IMG/VR virus record: IMGVR_UViG_3300042433_000143
Span: 1 to 40,733 of that record
Length of the DNA: 40,733 nt
Strand: one strand, 5' to 3'
Source of the DNA: a virus
Shown: piece by piece, positions 1-8,016 of the stretch
Layout of the letters: every line of letters begins with the position of its first letter
How positions within the stretch are numbered: position 1 is the stretch's first letter
Program-made: the position numbers and the translations under genes
The notes under the pieces: model-generated
Seen by the model: only the letters and a program-made list of their open reading frames with translations
Told to the model about the DNA's origin: nothing
Database searches by the model: none

Positions 1-219
1 GGCGTCACAGACGTGCCGCTCACCCTGGGCATTGATGTTGTTCCAGCCAGGGATGTCGAAGGCCACAGCCGGGTACTCGGTTTGGCTCGGAGCCAGCCGC
101 CCTGCATAGATCGCCGGGGCCGAACTGTTCGGCATATTGGCAACCAGGCCCACCAGCGTGGCGTCTTCGGACAGGGTGGAATAAACCCACCGTTCAATTG
201 CTTGGTGTTCACTTGCCAC
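1..219 (-). CDS. Tail terminator/completion-like protein, 3' end cut by the window
   Basis: Reading leftward from a GTG at 219 there are 73 open codons and then the window ends, so the C-terminus is missing. The product begins VASEHQAIERWVYSTLSED and continues through IYAGRLAPSQ and YPAVAFDI. That layout (short N-terminal helix, then an 'IYxGxAPxxxxYPAVxF' strand) fits DUF3168-type tail completion proteins, which cap the tail tube in siphoviruses. Families of this kind usually run to 120-140 residues, so roughly half is visible. The GTG lies 11 bp inside the preceding gp10-like gene, which is the usual gene order. Seen: open frame and motif order. Inferred: function. Confidence 0.6.
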   Translation of the reverse strand, partial: MASEHQAIERWVYSTLSEDATLVGLVANMPNSSAPAIYAGRLAPSQTEYPAVAFDIPGWNNINAQGERHVCDA

Positions 220-664
220 GTTTCATCGCCCTCTTGATCGCTCGGTCCACTTCCTGCGGGAAGATACGCTTTTCCAGTTGCTTTGCCGCCCGCTTCATGT
301 AGAACCGCCCAGGGATATGAAGCGTGCCTCCGTCCTTTAGCTCGCGGGTGGTGCCGTACTCCACATGAGCGGCATACTCGGTGCCCGTGGCCGTGATGGC
401 CTCGTACGGGTCGCGGGGTCGCTCAGAAGTCACCATGGTGGCCGTGGGACGGAACGCCGCGCCGCTCACGAATGAGCCGCGCCCGAAGATGTAGGTGATG
501 ATCGAGTTTCGCAGAAGGCCAGTATCCACCGGCGCCGCCATCTTGGCAATCGTCTCGGTGCGAAAGGCCGCCTGACGAACCGCAGTGCGCAGCTCTTCGT
601 CCAGATGCTCCACCAGGCCATCAAGCTCAGGAATCTTCACTTCCACCATGTATTCAGGAATCAC
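209..664 (-). CDS. HK97 gp10-like head-tail joining protein
   Basis: A 151-residue protein of the HK97 gp10 type (tail completion, neck). Visible hallmarks are an N-terminal helix (ELDGLVEHLDEEL), the 'APVDTGLLRNSI' motif that marks this family, and a central 'YAAHVEYGTTRE' segment. I place the start at the GTG at 664. It overlaps the upstream stop as GTGA and has a good GGAGG ribosome site 6-7 bases upstream. The frame also has an ATG at 703, but that start would overlap the upstream gene by 43 bp. It sits between a head-closure-like gene and a tail-terminator-like gene, as in many siphoviruses. The family call is fairly secure; the exact structural position is inferred. Confidence 0.75.
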   Translation of the reverse strand: MIPEYMVEVKIPELDGLVEHLDEELRTAVRQAAFRTETIAKMAAPVDTGLLRNSIITYIFGRGSFVSGAAFRPTATMVTSERPRDPYEAITATGTEYAAHVEYGTTRELKDGGTLHIPGRFYMKRAAKQLEKRIFPQEVDRAIKRAMKRGK

Positions 665-969
665 GAAAGCCTCCGAATGATGGCGCGGCCGGCCGTTTGC
701 CATTCTTGCGGATCCTCAACCGAATCCACTTCGTACTCATCCCCGTTCACCTTCACCCGGCTTGCGGGTGTGATCGTCAGGGCCTTGGGGTACGTCAGGT
801 GATACCGAGAGCGGGCCATCGGCACCGGTTGAATGTCGGAGACCTCATCCCCCTCACGGAACATGATCAGGTGGCAAGGTTGGGCCGTGCCCCATGTTTC
901 CACCGTCGAAACGTGCCCCTCCGCCGTGGCCGTGTTGGTGCGCGTAAGAAGCTGCAAGGAATCCGGCAT
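661..969 (-). CDS. Head closure/minor capsid-like protein
   Basis: A 102-residue protein (MPDSLQLLTRTNTATAEG) rich in short beta strands, ending DPQEWQTAGRAIIRRLS. Its size, beta-rich character and place between the connector and the gp10-like gene fit head-closure proteins of the SPP1 gp16 / HK97 type that plug the portal ring after packaging. The start is set at ATG 969 because AGGAA lies at a good distance before it. An in-frame ATG at 993 has no clear ribosome site. The stop overlaps the next GTG as GTGA. No catalytic motif is present or expected. The role rests mainly on gene order. Confidence 0.55.
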   Translation of the reverse strand: MPDSLQLLTRTNTATAEGHVSTVETWGTAQPCHLIMFREGDEVSDIQPVPMARSRYHLTYPKALTITPASRVKVNGDEYEVDSVEDPQEWQTAGRAIIRRLS

Positions 970-1003
970 GGCCGTTTCCTGGGTCTCGGTCATCCAGGCT
1001 ACG

Positions 1004-1372
1004 TCACTCGATGACAACAAGGGACTGATCCTCCAAGCTCAGATCGAGCGGAATGCCGAACGTGCGGCGCGCGCGGGCCTTTGCGGCCATCTCTCGGTAG
1101 CCCTGCACCCGGTCGGTGAGGTCGAACTTGGAGCCGTCGCGCTCGAAGGTGACCTGCTGAGAGATGAGAGCCGCTTTGCGCTCGTAAATCAGGGCCTCGG
1201 CATGATCGAGGTCCCACGTCGGCACCCACGCAGAATCAGTTGGTGCACGTTTTGCACTATCTGCCAGTTTGCAGTAGCCCAGGAACGTCTCAACCTGCGC
1301 GTTCGTCACCACCGGCTCGGTATCGGCGGAAGTCTTGAGAACCAACAGGTCACGCGCTTCGGTGAGGGTCAC
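1004..1372 (-). CDS. Head-tail connector (adaptor)-like protein
   Basis: A 122-residue, mostly alpha-helical protein starting at a GTG (MTLTEARDLLVLKTSADTEP). Helical proteins of this length, first in the neck-gene series, usually form the adaptor ring on the portal (gp6/gp15 type). Residues such as 'TNAQVETFLGYCKLADS' and 'AEALIYERKAALIS' look like the helix pairs of that family. It is the first gene after a strong terminator-like hairpin (1423-1446), so it may be transcribed less than the capsid genes, or by read-through. The family is inferred from helix pattern, length and order; no signature residue proves it. Confidence 0.5.
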   Translation of the reverse strand: MTLTEARDLLVLKTSADTEPVVTNAQVETFLGYCKLADSAKRAPTDSAWVPTWDLDHAEALIYERKAALISQQVTFERDGSKFDLTDRVQGYREMAAKARARRTFGIPLDLSLEDQSLVVIE

Positions 1373-1406
1373 GGACGCAGATGGCGAAACCAGGCCGGGA
1401 AGGCAA

Positions 1407-1446
1407 CCTGAGAAACAAGCAAGCCTCCCCGGACCAGTGGGGAGGC
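1407..1446 (-). terminator. Rho-independent terminator-like hairpin between head and neck genes
   Basis: On the minus strand GCCTCCCC (1446-1439) and GGGGAGGC (1430-1423) form a perfect 8-bp stem with an 8-base loop, followed by TTGCTTGTTTCTC. It lies in one of the few sizeable gaps of the leftward operon (1373-1474), just after the gene ending at 1475. It would end or weaken transcription after the decoration-type genes and before the connector. The tail is T-rich but not pure T, so partial termination is likely. Confidence 0.65.
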
Positions 1447-1474
1447 TATGGAGATGATCACGCGCAGAGAGGTG

Positions 1475-1795
1475 TTATTGCGGGGGTTCCCCCTCGCCGT
1501 CTGCCTCGGCAAGCGTTGCATTGTCCTTGGCGAGCTTCAGCAAAGCCTCTTTGCCCAGGCCCTTGAGATCAGCAGCGGGGATACCAGCCGCTTCAAGGTG
1601 GGCCGCGAGATCAGCCTTTGTCATCCCGTCGAACGGGCTGAGAACCGGCTCAGTCGCTTCTTCTGCCTCTGCGGGCTCGGGTGCATCCGGGAGCATGACC
1701 CAGCGATCCGCAAGCAGAATCTTCGCTTGCTTTTGGTCCTGGGGGGAATCCCCCAGAACCTTTGTCACACGTCCATCTTCGCTCTGCAGTCGCAT
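1475..1795 (-). CDS. Small head-region protein with C-terminal SAP/HeH-like motif
   Basis: A 106-residue acidic protein. The N-terminal half (MRLQSEDGRVTKVLGDSPQD) has no family I recognise. The middle is Glu/Ala/Pro-rich. Residues about 58-92 (MTKADLAAHLEAAGIPAADL and following KGLGKEALLKLA) look like a SAP/HeH/Rho-N helix-extended-loop-helix, a small nucleic-acid-binding fold often found in phage head-region proteins that also hold packaged DNA or capsid. It starts 2 bp after the decoration-like gene's stop and ends before the hairpin at 1423-1446, so it is the last gene of the capsid transcription block. Function unknown. Confidence 0.6.
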   Translation of the reverse strand: MRLQSEDGRVTKVLGDSPQDQKQAKILLADRWVMLPDAPEPAEAEEATEPVLSPFDGMTKADLAAHLEAAGIPAADLKGLGKEALLKLAKDNATLAEADGEGEPPQ

Positions 1796-1797
1796 GG

Positions 1798-2178
1798 TTA
1801 GCTGATCGGCTTAGCGTAGATGTCCACCGTGCCCGTCAGGCCCGTAGGCGTGCCGGACGCAGTGATGGTGAGGAATTGCCCCACCGGCCAGTAGGCGCGA
1901 GCCCGACCGTTGGTGCCAGCGTTGAGCGCGTTGCTCAAGCGACCCGCCGAAGCGATGCTCGCACCGTCGATGAGACCGTCAGCCGAGGCCGCCGTAGCAG
2001 CAATCCCAGCGTCGATGGTTTGGCCAGAGACCACCCCCACCACCTTGACGATCAGGTCTTCGACCACGAGATCAACGTCGCCATCGTTGCGGATGGAGAG
2101 AACCCCAGCCGCACCGGCCGCCGCGCCGAGGGTCGCCTTCAGACGGCCTTCGTCGTAGAAGTTAGCCAGCAGTGCCAT
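1798..2178 (-). CDS. Putative head decoration/stabilisation protein
   Basis: A 126-residue protein whose ATG at 2178 overlaps the capsid stop codon as TAATG. It is small, Gly/Ala-rich, has no cysteine in the mature frame, and appears all-beta in its C-terminal half (TITASGTPTG, TGTVDIYAKPIS). A short beta-rich protein immediately behind the major capsid gene is commonly a decoration protein (gpD/Soc-like analog) or a DUF2190-type protein. The N-terminus (MALLANFYDEGRLKATLGAA) is not a recognisable signature. The assignment is from position and composition only. Confidence 0.45.
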   Translation of the reverse strand: MALLANFYDEGRLKATLGAAAGAAGVLSIRNDGDVDLVVEDLIVKVVGVVSGQTIDAGIAATAASADGLIDGASIASAGRLSNALNAGTNGRARAYWPVGQFLTITASGTPTGLTGTVDIYAKPIS

Positions 2179-3131
2179 TAGGCCACCAGCACCCCGAACG
2201 GACAGCGAGTCGCGGCAGTCGGGTTCACCCGGCTGGCAGGGTTCGGCAAGGCCCAACCGAGGCGCATCACGACCCGAAGGGCCACCATGTCCTGCTGAGC
2301 GAGGTTGTATTTGATCGAGCCGTCATTGTTCTGAATCACGGCCTGGTCAAGCAGCTTGAAGGTCATGTCCTGGCGGATGCTGTAAACCACTCGGTTCCAG
2401 TCACCCGCGATCAGCAGGGCCGTGGCTTCGGCTTCGCTGATGTTGCGCAGGAAGTTGATCGGCACACCGTCAAGCTCGTAGGAGGTGCCACCTTGGACGC
2501 CACCCTGGCCATGAACGGTCTTGAAGATCGGGTTACCTTGCGAGTCACGGAGACCGCGCAGGCGACCACGCATGGAGAGGGTCGATACCGCGCCGGTTAC
2601 GGCGTAGCCATCGTTCTCGATGTCGGCCCACACGCCGGTTTCACCAAGGAGAGCATCGTAGATGTCATCCCCGGCGCCGACTGTGGCGCTGAGGTCCACG
2701 TCGTTGCCAGCCGCCACCGCCTGAGTGACAATGCCGGTCGGCCAGTTGGTCGGTCGGTTGGTACCGAAGTAAACCGCCATGTCGATCGCGCGGCCAAAGG
2801 CTTCCTCGATCTGCGGGCGAGCTTCGGCCCAGATGTCGTAGTCAGCGTCATCAAGCACGGCTTCGGGAATCGGCACGATGACGGCGATTTCCTCTGCGTT
2901 GATGTAGACGTTGCTCCACTCCATCTCCGTGGTCTGCTTGAGACCCGTGTCGCCATTCACGAAGTAGGCGTCAGGGAGCGAGCTGAGAACCGGGATGCGG
3001 TGCTGATTCCGGCTCATGTTGGGGAGTCGCCGCGCCAGCTGCATGAAGGTGCTGCGGACGGCTACGTTTTGGGCGATTTCTCTCGATACCTCTTCGGGGA
3101 TGAGAGCTTGGGCTTGAGTTCGGGTAATCAC
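2178..3131 (-). CDS. Major capsid protein, HK97 fold
   Basis: A 317-residue phage capsid family protein. Typical features in order: N-terminal arm and early helix (ITRTQAQALIPEEVSREI), the 'RIPVLSSLPDAYFVNGDTG' stretch, an E-loop-like segment around KQTTEMEWSNVYINAEEIAV, the spine helix (PQIEEAFGRAIDMAVYFGT), and the C-terminal A-domain strands (DWNRVVYSIRQDMTF, LRVVMRLGWALPNPA). No N-terminal delta domain of about 100 residues is present; a separate scaffold gene lies just upstream, which explains this. The start is GTG 3131, and upstream I see only an A-run rather than a good Shine-Dalgarno, odd for the most abundant virion protein. Confidence 0.88.
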   Translation of the reverse strand: MITRTQAQALIPEEVSREIAQNVAVRSTFMQLARRLPNMSRNQHRIPVLSSLPDAYFVNGDTGLKQTTEMEWSNVYINAEEIAVIVPIPEAVLDDADYDIWAEARPQIEEAFGRAIDMAVYFGTNRPTNWPTGIVTQAVAAGNDVDLSATVGAGDDIYDALLGETGVWADIENDGYAVTGAVSTLSMRGRLRGLRDSQGNPIFKTVHGQGGVQGGTSYELDGVPINFLRNISEAEATALLIAGDWNRVVYSIRQDMTFKLLDQAVIQNNDGSIKYNLAQQDMVALRVVMRLGWALPNPASRVNPTAATRCPFGVLVA

Positions 3132-3143
3132 TTTTTTGAGGTG

Positions 3144-3725
3144 TTAGGTGCGCCCAGCCGACTGCCGAATGAACGAGTTCATGTCGTTGGTCTTGGGCGT
3201 TTGTTGAGTCCCGCGTCCCGCGTCGCCGCTCCCTCCCGGAGCAGGCTTTTGAGTGGTGAATAGGTTCGGATGAGCCGCTTTGAGGGCGTCCCAGTTCGGC
3301 TTTCCGTTGGCGTCGAGGTGGCCCCCTTCCCGGGCGGCCAACCATGCAAGGCGAGAGTCCGTGCAACCAGCGGCCTGCGCTCCTTCGAGGAATGCCGCGC
3401 GTTGTTCCGACTCGGTGAGTTGGGCTTGCAACTGTCCCAGTTGCGCTTTGAGTTCAGAACCTTCCGTCGCCGCTTTGGCCATATCGGCCAGTTGCTTCTT
3501 CATCTGGCTTTGGGAAGACCGCTCGGAGTCGAGGGCAGACTTCAGCCCCTTGATGTGGCCATCCACGAGCCCCTTTTGGGTGTCATCGAGGCTGGCAAAC
3601 CAAGCGTCGTAAGTCAGCCCGTCCGTGGGCGGGTTCTGAGCCGGATCAGCCGCAGGGGCCGGAGGTGTCCCACCGCCAGGCGCGCCATCGGCGTTCCGAT
3701 ATTTCCGAAGTGCATCTCGCAACAT
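3144..3725 (-). CDS. Capsid scaffolding protein
   Basis: A 193-residue protein with a Pro/Ala-rich N-terminus (DGAPGGGTPPAPAADPAQ), a central coiled coil (about residues 60-115: KGLKSALDSERSSQSQMKKQ, ELKAQLGQLQAQLTESEQRA), and a basic, disordered C-terminus. This is the architecture of phage scaffolds (GP20/SPP1 gp11 type) that drive procapsid assembly and leave before or during packaging. It sits directly upstream of the capsid gene, the standard position. No serine-protease motif is seen, so this is not a fused protease-scaffold. Confidence 0.75.
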   Translation of the reverse strand: MLRDALRKYRNADGAPGGGTPPAPAADPAQNPPTDGLTYDAWFASLDDTQKGLVDGHIKGLKSALDSERSSQSQMKKQLADMAKAATEGSELKAQLGQLQAQLTESEQRAAFLEGAQAAGCTDSRLAWLAAREGGHLDANGKPNWDALKAAHPNLFTTQKPAPGGSGDAGRGTQQTPKTNDMNSFIRQSAGRT

Positions 3726-3756
3726 CGGAGTCCGGTGGGCGGCCTTGCGCTGGGCG

Positions 3757-4803
3757 TCAACGGCTCACGAGAGAGCGCAGGGAGCGTTCCCGCACGGATG
3801 GCCCCCATCTGGGGTCATCAAACTCGGCCACCACGTCAGGGAGAGCGAGCCGCCCGGCACGGTACGCCTCGTACTTGCCAGGGCCAAGGATGCTCAGTTG
3901 GTCACCCTGGTTCAGCCGTGCGAAGCGATCGGGCCCGAGACCGATACCATCCTCATCCTCCATGCGAAACACCACAGCGGCGGCGCATCGGCATTGCGGA
4001 TGGCGATAGAACGGTTGGTTCACGGAGTAGAGCCGCCCATGCAAGGCCCAGCACACCGGGCAGGTGCGGATGTCGAGCGCAGAGATACGCCGGTACCCCA
4101 CGGCCCCAAAGGGCTCCGCGTTCACTTGGTAGTTCAGCAGGGCCGCATCCCTGTGAGCACTCACGACCTCAGTCCGGGCGATGATGTCAGAGCGTTGCTT
4201 GATCTCGCGGGTGGCGTTCACCACGTCGGAGCCCACTCCCGGCTCTTCCACGGCCGTGCGAATCCTGCGGCGGATGGCGGCGGCCACCTTGCGCGGGTTC
4301 TGGCCCTGCCCCACGCCTTGCAAAAGGCTGTCTTGCACCGCGTCACGGAGAACCTGGGGGTAGCGAGAGAACACCTCAGCCAGCGGGCTCCCGTCGCTCA
4401 TGCGGCCCACCATGTTCTCGAAGGCGGCAACCGGGAGACGGTTCCACTCTGCGGACACTCTCAGCCGGTCGGGATGAGCCTGATACGCGAAGTCATAAGC
4501 GGCGGCACTCGCCATGGCAACGGCCTCGGCCTGGGCGTTCGTGATGAGGGCCGTCTGCAGGTCCGAAACCTCGCCCATTTGCACAGCCACTTGGTCAAGG
4601 AGCCGCTGGAGCCGTTCGGAGCGAAGGAGCCACGAAACCGGAGCGTCACCGGCCTCTTCGGCCATATCATCCAGCAGGGCCAGCAGCGCAATCAGCAGGG
4701 CTTCTTCGAGGTCCTTGTACGCCGCCTGCATCCCGGCGAGGGCTACCGCCTCACGCTCAATGATGCGCTGGCGATAGTGGGCCGCGATCTCTTGAATCGT
4801 CAC
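3757..4803 (-). CDS. SPP1 gp7/Mu gpF-like minor head morphogenesis protein
   Basis: A 348-residue protein. The N-terminal two thirds are helical. The C-terminal region carries the family hallmark: 'RTEVVSAHRDAALLNY', then 'DIRTCPVCWALHGRLYS' and 'YRHPQCRCAAAV', giving a CxxC...H..CxC zinc-type cluster. Proteins of this family sit inside the head near the portal and aid DNA ejection and head assembly. The start is GTG 4803, overlapping the portal stop by 4 bp (GTGA), consistent with the usual portal-gp7 coupling. Confidence in the family is high from the Cys/His cluster. Confidence 0.85.
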   Translation of the reverse strand: MTIQEIAAHYRQRIIEREAVALAGMQAAYKDLEEALLIALLALLDDMAEEAGDAPVSWLLRSERLQRLLDQVAVQMGEVSDLQTALITNAQAEAVAMASAAAYDFAYQAHPDRLRVSAEWNRLPVAAFENMVGRMSDGSPLAEVFSRYPQVLRDAVQDSLLQGVGQGQNPRKVAAAIRRRIRTAVEEPGVGSDVVNATREIKQRSDIIARTEVVSAHRDAALLNYQVNAEPFGAVGYRRISALDIRTCPVCWALHGRLYSVNQPFYRHPQCRCAAAVVFRMEDEDGIGLGPDRFARLNQGDQLSILGPGKYEAYRAGRLALPDVVAEFDDPRWGPSVRERSLRSLVSR

Positions 4804-6176
4804 GGTAGCTCAGGCGCGCGGAACATCCGGGCCGCCGCACGTTCCTCACGTTGCAGGCTTGCTTCTTCGGCTTGCTGAGCGAGTTCTTGAGCTTGCTCTT
4901 GGTCCACGTCCAAAGCCCGCTGGAACACGAACTCCTTGGGCACCCCGAGGCGATCCAGCACCGCGCCAAGCTCGGCCTTTTCCATCTCGGTGACGGGGGA
5001 AGTATCACGCCAGACCGCATCAACCTGTTGGCCGGTGGCCGTGCGCACGAGGTCTTCCCAGACGTTTCCAAAGGCGACCTGGCGAGATTCCACCTTGGTC
5101 TGCAAGGGGCTCTCGGTGACTCGGAGGGCCGCGCCGCTGGGTACCTGGCCTTGCTGGCCAAAGAAGTAGGTAGGCACGCTCGAAACGCGGGCAATCTGAA
5201 GCCGTGTGCTCTCTGCTACGGCCAGATTCCCCTGGAACTCGCCGCCCGGGAGTTGGCCAAACTTCGCGTCCGGGTTGCCGGATGTCCAGAGCTTGCTCGG
5301 AGCCCAGTCCATGATAGGCTTCCCTGTTGCGGGGTCGATCTGCACCTCAATCCCCGTGGCGAACCGCTGAGGGTACGCGCTGGCCTCCATGCCAACCACG
5401 AGATCATAGAGCGCCTTGTTCAGCATGTCTTGGAGCGGGATGACCGCCATTAGTTCCGACCACCCGAACTCACCGAGGCCCGCACCGTTCGCCCAGTGGA
5501 AGACCGGCACGCGCCCGAACTCATGGGGCTGAACCGCATCCTCGCCATCTTCCTCGAACGGGATGAGGCTCGATGTGGCGATGCTACTGAGCGCATCCAC
5601 TTTGGCTTGCGTGATGTACCGCTCCACCCGGTCTTCGTAGTAGATGGTGATGCGTCGCCGCTTTTCGTTTGCGGTGCCCACCTCCCAAGTCTTCACAGCC
5701 GCGATCATGCGCTCACTGTCGCTGTCATCGTAGATGGGGGCAATCTGCCAGGGTCGCTGGCGATAGAGGCGCGGGCCGTCGCCAGCATCCCACAGGATTG
5801 CGTAGGCGTCCCCGTAGTGAACCGCGTCCCGGTGAATCTGGCGTTGCTTGGCGTCGAACCGCGATTCCCGCAGGAACCTGTCCACCTCAGTGCCCGAAGG
5901 CGTGAAACCGCTCACGATGAGCCGCCCGGAGATCGTGTCCACCACCAGCGGGCAGAGGTTATCGGCCAGGTCATCCAGCGCGCCCGCGAACCGCTCTCTG
6001 AACTGCGCCGAGACGTAGTTCATCGGGTGTTCCCCGGCGTAATACTTGCCCAGCTTCGTGTAAGTCAGAAGCCGGTTGGCCAGGCCGTCCACGCCGTCCT
6101 TTAGCTGAGCGCCGATTCCAGGCACCGAGGCGAGAGTCTGAGGGAGCACGGTGCGGAATGGCGAAACCGGGGGCAA
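4800..6176 (-). CDS. Portal protein, SPP1 gp6-like
   Basis: A 458-residue portal protein, the dodecameric ring through which DNA enters and leaves the capsid. Family features: N-terminal YYAGEHPMNYVSAQFRERF, 'CPLVVDTISGRLIVSGF', 'IHRDAVHYGDAYAILWD', 'IPLQDMLNKALYDLVVGMEA' and, near the end, 'VSSVPTYFFGQQGQVPSGAAL' followed by the long crown helix. This matches the SPP1_Gp6-like branch rather than the HK97 gp3 branch. The frame opens with TTG 6176, 3 bp after the terminase stop and without a clear ribosome site; later in-frame GTGs are possible starts but lack one too. The C-terminus overlaps the next gene by 4 bp. Confidence 0.88.
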   Translation of the reverse strand: MPPVSPFRTVLPQTLASVPGIGAQLKDGVDGLANRLLTYTKLGKYYAGEHPMNYVSAQFRERFAGALDDLADNLCPLVVDTISGRLIVSGFTPSGTEVDRFLRESRFDAKQRQIHRDAVHYGDAYAILWDAGDGPRLYRQRPWQIAPIYDDSDSERMIAAVKTWEVGTANEKRRRITIYYEDRVERYITQAKVDALSSIATSSLIPFEEDGEDAVQPHEFGRVPVFHWANGAGLGEFGWSELMAVIPLQDMLNKALYDLVVGMEASAYPQRFATGIEVQIDPATGKPIMDWAPSKLWTSGNPDAKFGQLPGGEFQGNLAVAESTRLQIARVSSVPTYFFGQQGQVPSGAALRVTESPLQTKVESRQVAFGNVWEDLVRTATGQQVDAVWRDTSPVTEMEKAELGAVLDRLGVPKEFVFQRALDVDQEQAQELAQQAEEASLQREERAAARMFRAPELP

Positions 6177-6179
6177 TCG

Positions 6180-7481
6180 TCAATAGTTGCCCGCGAGCAC
6201 GCCCACCAAGCGATCTGGGAAGAGATGCGTGAAGCCCCAAACGTAGGCGTCGAGCCGGTCTGGGCTCTTCATGCCCTTGCCAGGCTCCCACTCGCATAGC
6301 TGATCTTCGAGGTACGCGAAAACCCCCATGTGGTGAATCTTGCCTTGCTCCGACATCGAGCTAATGGGCTCGGCTCTCGCCTCCTTCGCCTTGCTGGCAC
6401 GCACCAAGGTGACGGGCACTGATGGATCGATAGAGTGAATCGTGTGCTTGACCATCGCGCCGCCCTGGTTCTCTTCAGCCACGATCACGTTGGCTTTGTG
6501 CTTGTAGTAAGCAGTTACGGCCGCACTACCCCATGCCTGCGGCGTGCCTTTGAGCGTCACATCTTCCAGCAGAATCCCGCGTCCCTTCGAGGTGCGAGCG
6601 CACACCATGATGCCGTGCTCAGCTACATCGTCCGACTTCTTATCCGAGGCCCCGGGGTCCACGGCCACCACAATGCGGCTGATGGGGTCGTTCGGGAAGG
6701 GCCGAGTGATGCGGCAATCATCAATCCACGAGCGTTTCCAGAGGGCGCCGGGGTTATCGTCCAGCAGCTCTCCCTCAAGCTCTTGGCGACCAAGGCGAGT
6801 GCCGGCGTAGCGTTCTTCCAGGGCCGTGATGAACGTGCCCGCCAGGTTCGCTTTGTTATCGTAGGTCGCGCCCCGGGTGATGTGCAGGTTGGGGAGCTTC
6901 AGCACGTCCTTGAATGTGGGCGTGGGCTTCGGGGTGCTCGCTATGGCAATCTGCGGATTCGTGCCGAGGCGGCAACCGAAGACCAAGTTACTCAGGGCCT
7001 CGGGGTACTGCCAAGCGGCCACTTCATCCGCGATGGCCTTATGACACTGCGGGCCGCGAAGTTGGTCCGGCTCTGCAGCGGAAAAGCAGAGGGCCGTGGA
7101 TCCGTTTGGCCAGGTGAGCCGCCTGTCGTTGGCGTTCCACTTGGGGCGGAACCAGGGGGGCGAACACGCGAGAATCCCCGCAGGACCACGCACGATGACA
7201 TCCCGGTAGTCCGCAGACGTTCGAGCGACGATGTGAATGATCGTGTCCGGCTTCTTCGCCCACTCAATCACCAGTTCGGCAATCGTGCGGGTCTTGCCCC
7301 AACCACGGCCCGCCTGGATGACCCAAGCGAACCACTCACCGCTAGGGGCTTGCTGATCCGCACGGCCCCAGAACCGCCAGTCGTACTTGAGAACATCAAG
7401 CTCTTCCTCGGTGAAGGTGCCGAGGATGCGCCCCCGTTCATCCGCCGTCAGCGAGGCGAGCGAGGCGCTCGTGAATTTCAA
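6180..7481 (-). CDS. terL: Terminase large subunit
   Basis: A 433-residue packaging motor. Seen: Walker A QAGRGWGKTRT (residues about 56-66), Walker B-like 'KAIADEVAAW', coupling-type 'IAIASTPKPTPTF', and the nuclease domain with 'IVVAVDPGASD', 'VIVAEENQGG' and 'DRLDAYVWG' supplying acidic metal ligands. It is of the Terminase_6 / GTA-like type. The start is an unusual TTG at 7481, but GGAGG lies 8 bases upstream and there is no better in-frame start, so I trust it. It overlaps the small subunit gene by 44 bp. It packages concatemeric DNA through the portal encoded just downstream. Confidence 0.92.
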   Translation of the reverse strand: MKFTSASLASLTADERGRILGTFTEEELDVLKYDWRFWGRADQQAPSGEWFAWVIQAGRGWGKTRTIAELVIEWAKKPDTIIHIVARTSADYRDVIVRGPAGILACSPPWFRPKWNANDRRLTWPNGSTALCFSAAEPDQLRGPQCHKAIADEVAAWQYPEALSNLVFGCRLGTNPQIAIASTPKPTPTFKDVLKLPNLHITRGATYDNKANLAGTFITALEERYAGTRLGRQELEGELLDDNPGALWKRSWIDDCRITRPFPNDPISRIVVAVDPGASDKKSDDVAEHGIMVCARTSKGRGILLEDVTLKGTPQAWGSAAVTAYYKHKANVIVAEENQGGAMVKHTIHSIDPSVPVTLVRASKAKEARAEPISSMSEQGKIHHMGVFAYLEDQLCEWEPGKGMKSPDRLDAYVWGFTHLFPDRLVGVLAGNY

Positions 7482-8016
7482 CCCTTAGAGCCTCCGCCTT
7501 GCTGGCGTTCATCCCTTCCTCAATGTCGGAAATGCCGTAGCTCGCCCGCTCAAGCCGAATGATCCGCTCGATGGTTGTGGACAAGCTGTTCAAATGGCCG
7601 GTCAAACTGTCGCCACTCCCGAGCTTCAGGACCACCATCGCCGCGTTGCGCTCTTCTTCGTCGCCATGGAGATACTGGTGAACCAGATCGAGAATCCGCT
7701 CCACGTTGCCTCGAAGTCGCGCCGTCAGACGCCGGTGGCTGGCAATAACATCGACTTGCCGCTCAGCGGCGGCGTCCGCCACGGGCCGACGTACATTGTC
7801 CACAGCCTGTTCACTTGCGTCCAATTGAGCGAGCTTTGCGCTGCGGAGTCGCCGCACTTCACCGGACGGGTCCTGCGTCCACCCATCCCGCTTGATGCGC
7901 TGGTGGATGGTCGTATGTTTGACCCCGTGTCGCTCAGCGAGAGCCCGGAGCGTGTAAGCCCCGGTTTCATACTCAGCGCGGATGCGGGGCCAATCGAGGT
8001 CGGCCCGCCTGCCCAT
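7438..8016 (-). CDS. terS: Terminase small subunit
   Basis: A 192-residue protein with an N-terminal helix-turn-helix (about residues 17-46: TGAYTLRALAERHGVKHTTI, then HQRIKRDGW). The central region is helical and would form the oligomeric ring; the C-terminus (SKAEALRVEIHERLARLADG) probably contacts the large subunit. The 'TLRALAERHGVKHTTIHQRI..DGW' pattern is common in small terminases that recognise the packaging site. Its gene lies immediately upstream of terL with a 44-bp overlap. The start ATG overlaps the preceding stop as TGATG. The pac/cos site is usually in or near this gene; I could not identify it. Confidence 0.82.
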   Translation of the reverse strand: MGRRADLDWPRIRAEYETGAYTLRALAERHGVKHTTIHQRIKRDGWTQDPSGEVRRLRSAKLAQLDASEQAVDNVRRPVADAAAERQVDVIASHRRLTARLRGNVERILDLVHQYLHGDEEERNAAMVVLKLGSGDSLTGHLNSLSTTIERIIRLERASYGISDIEEGMNASKAEALRVEIHERLARLADGG

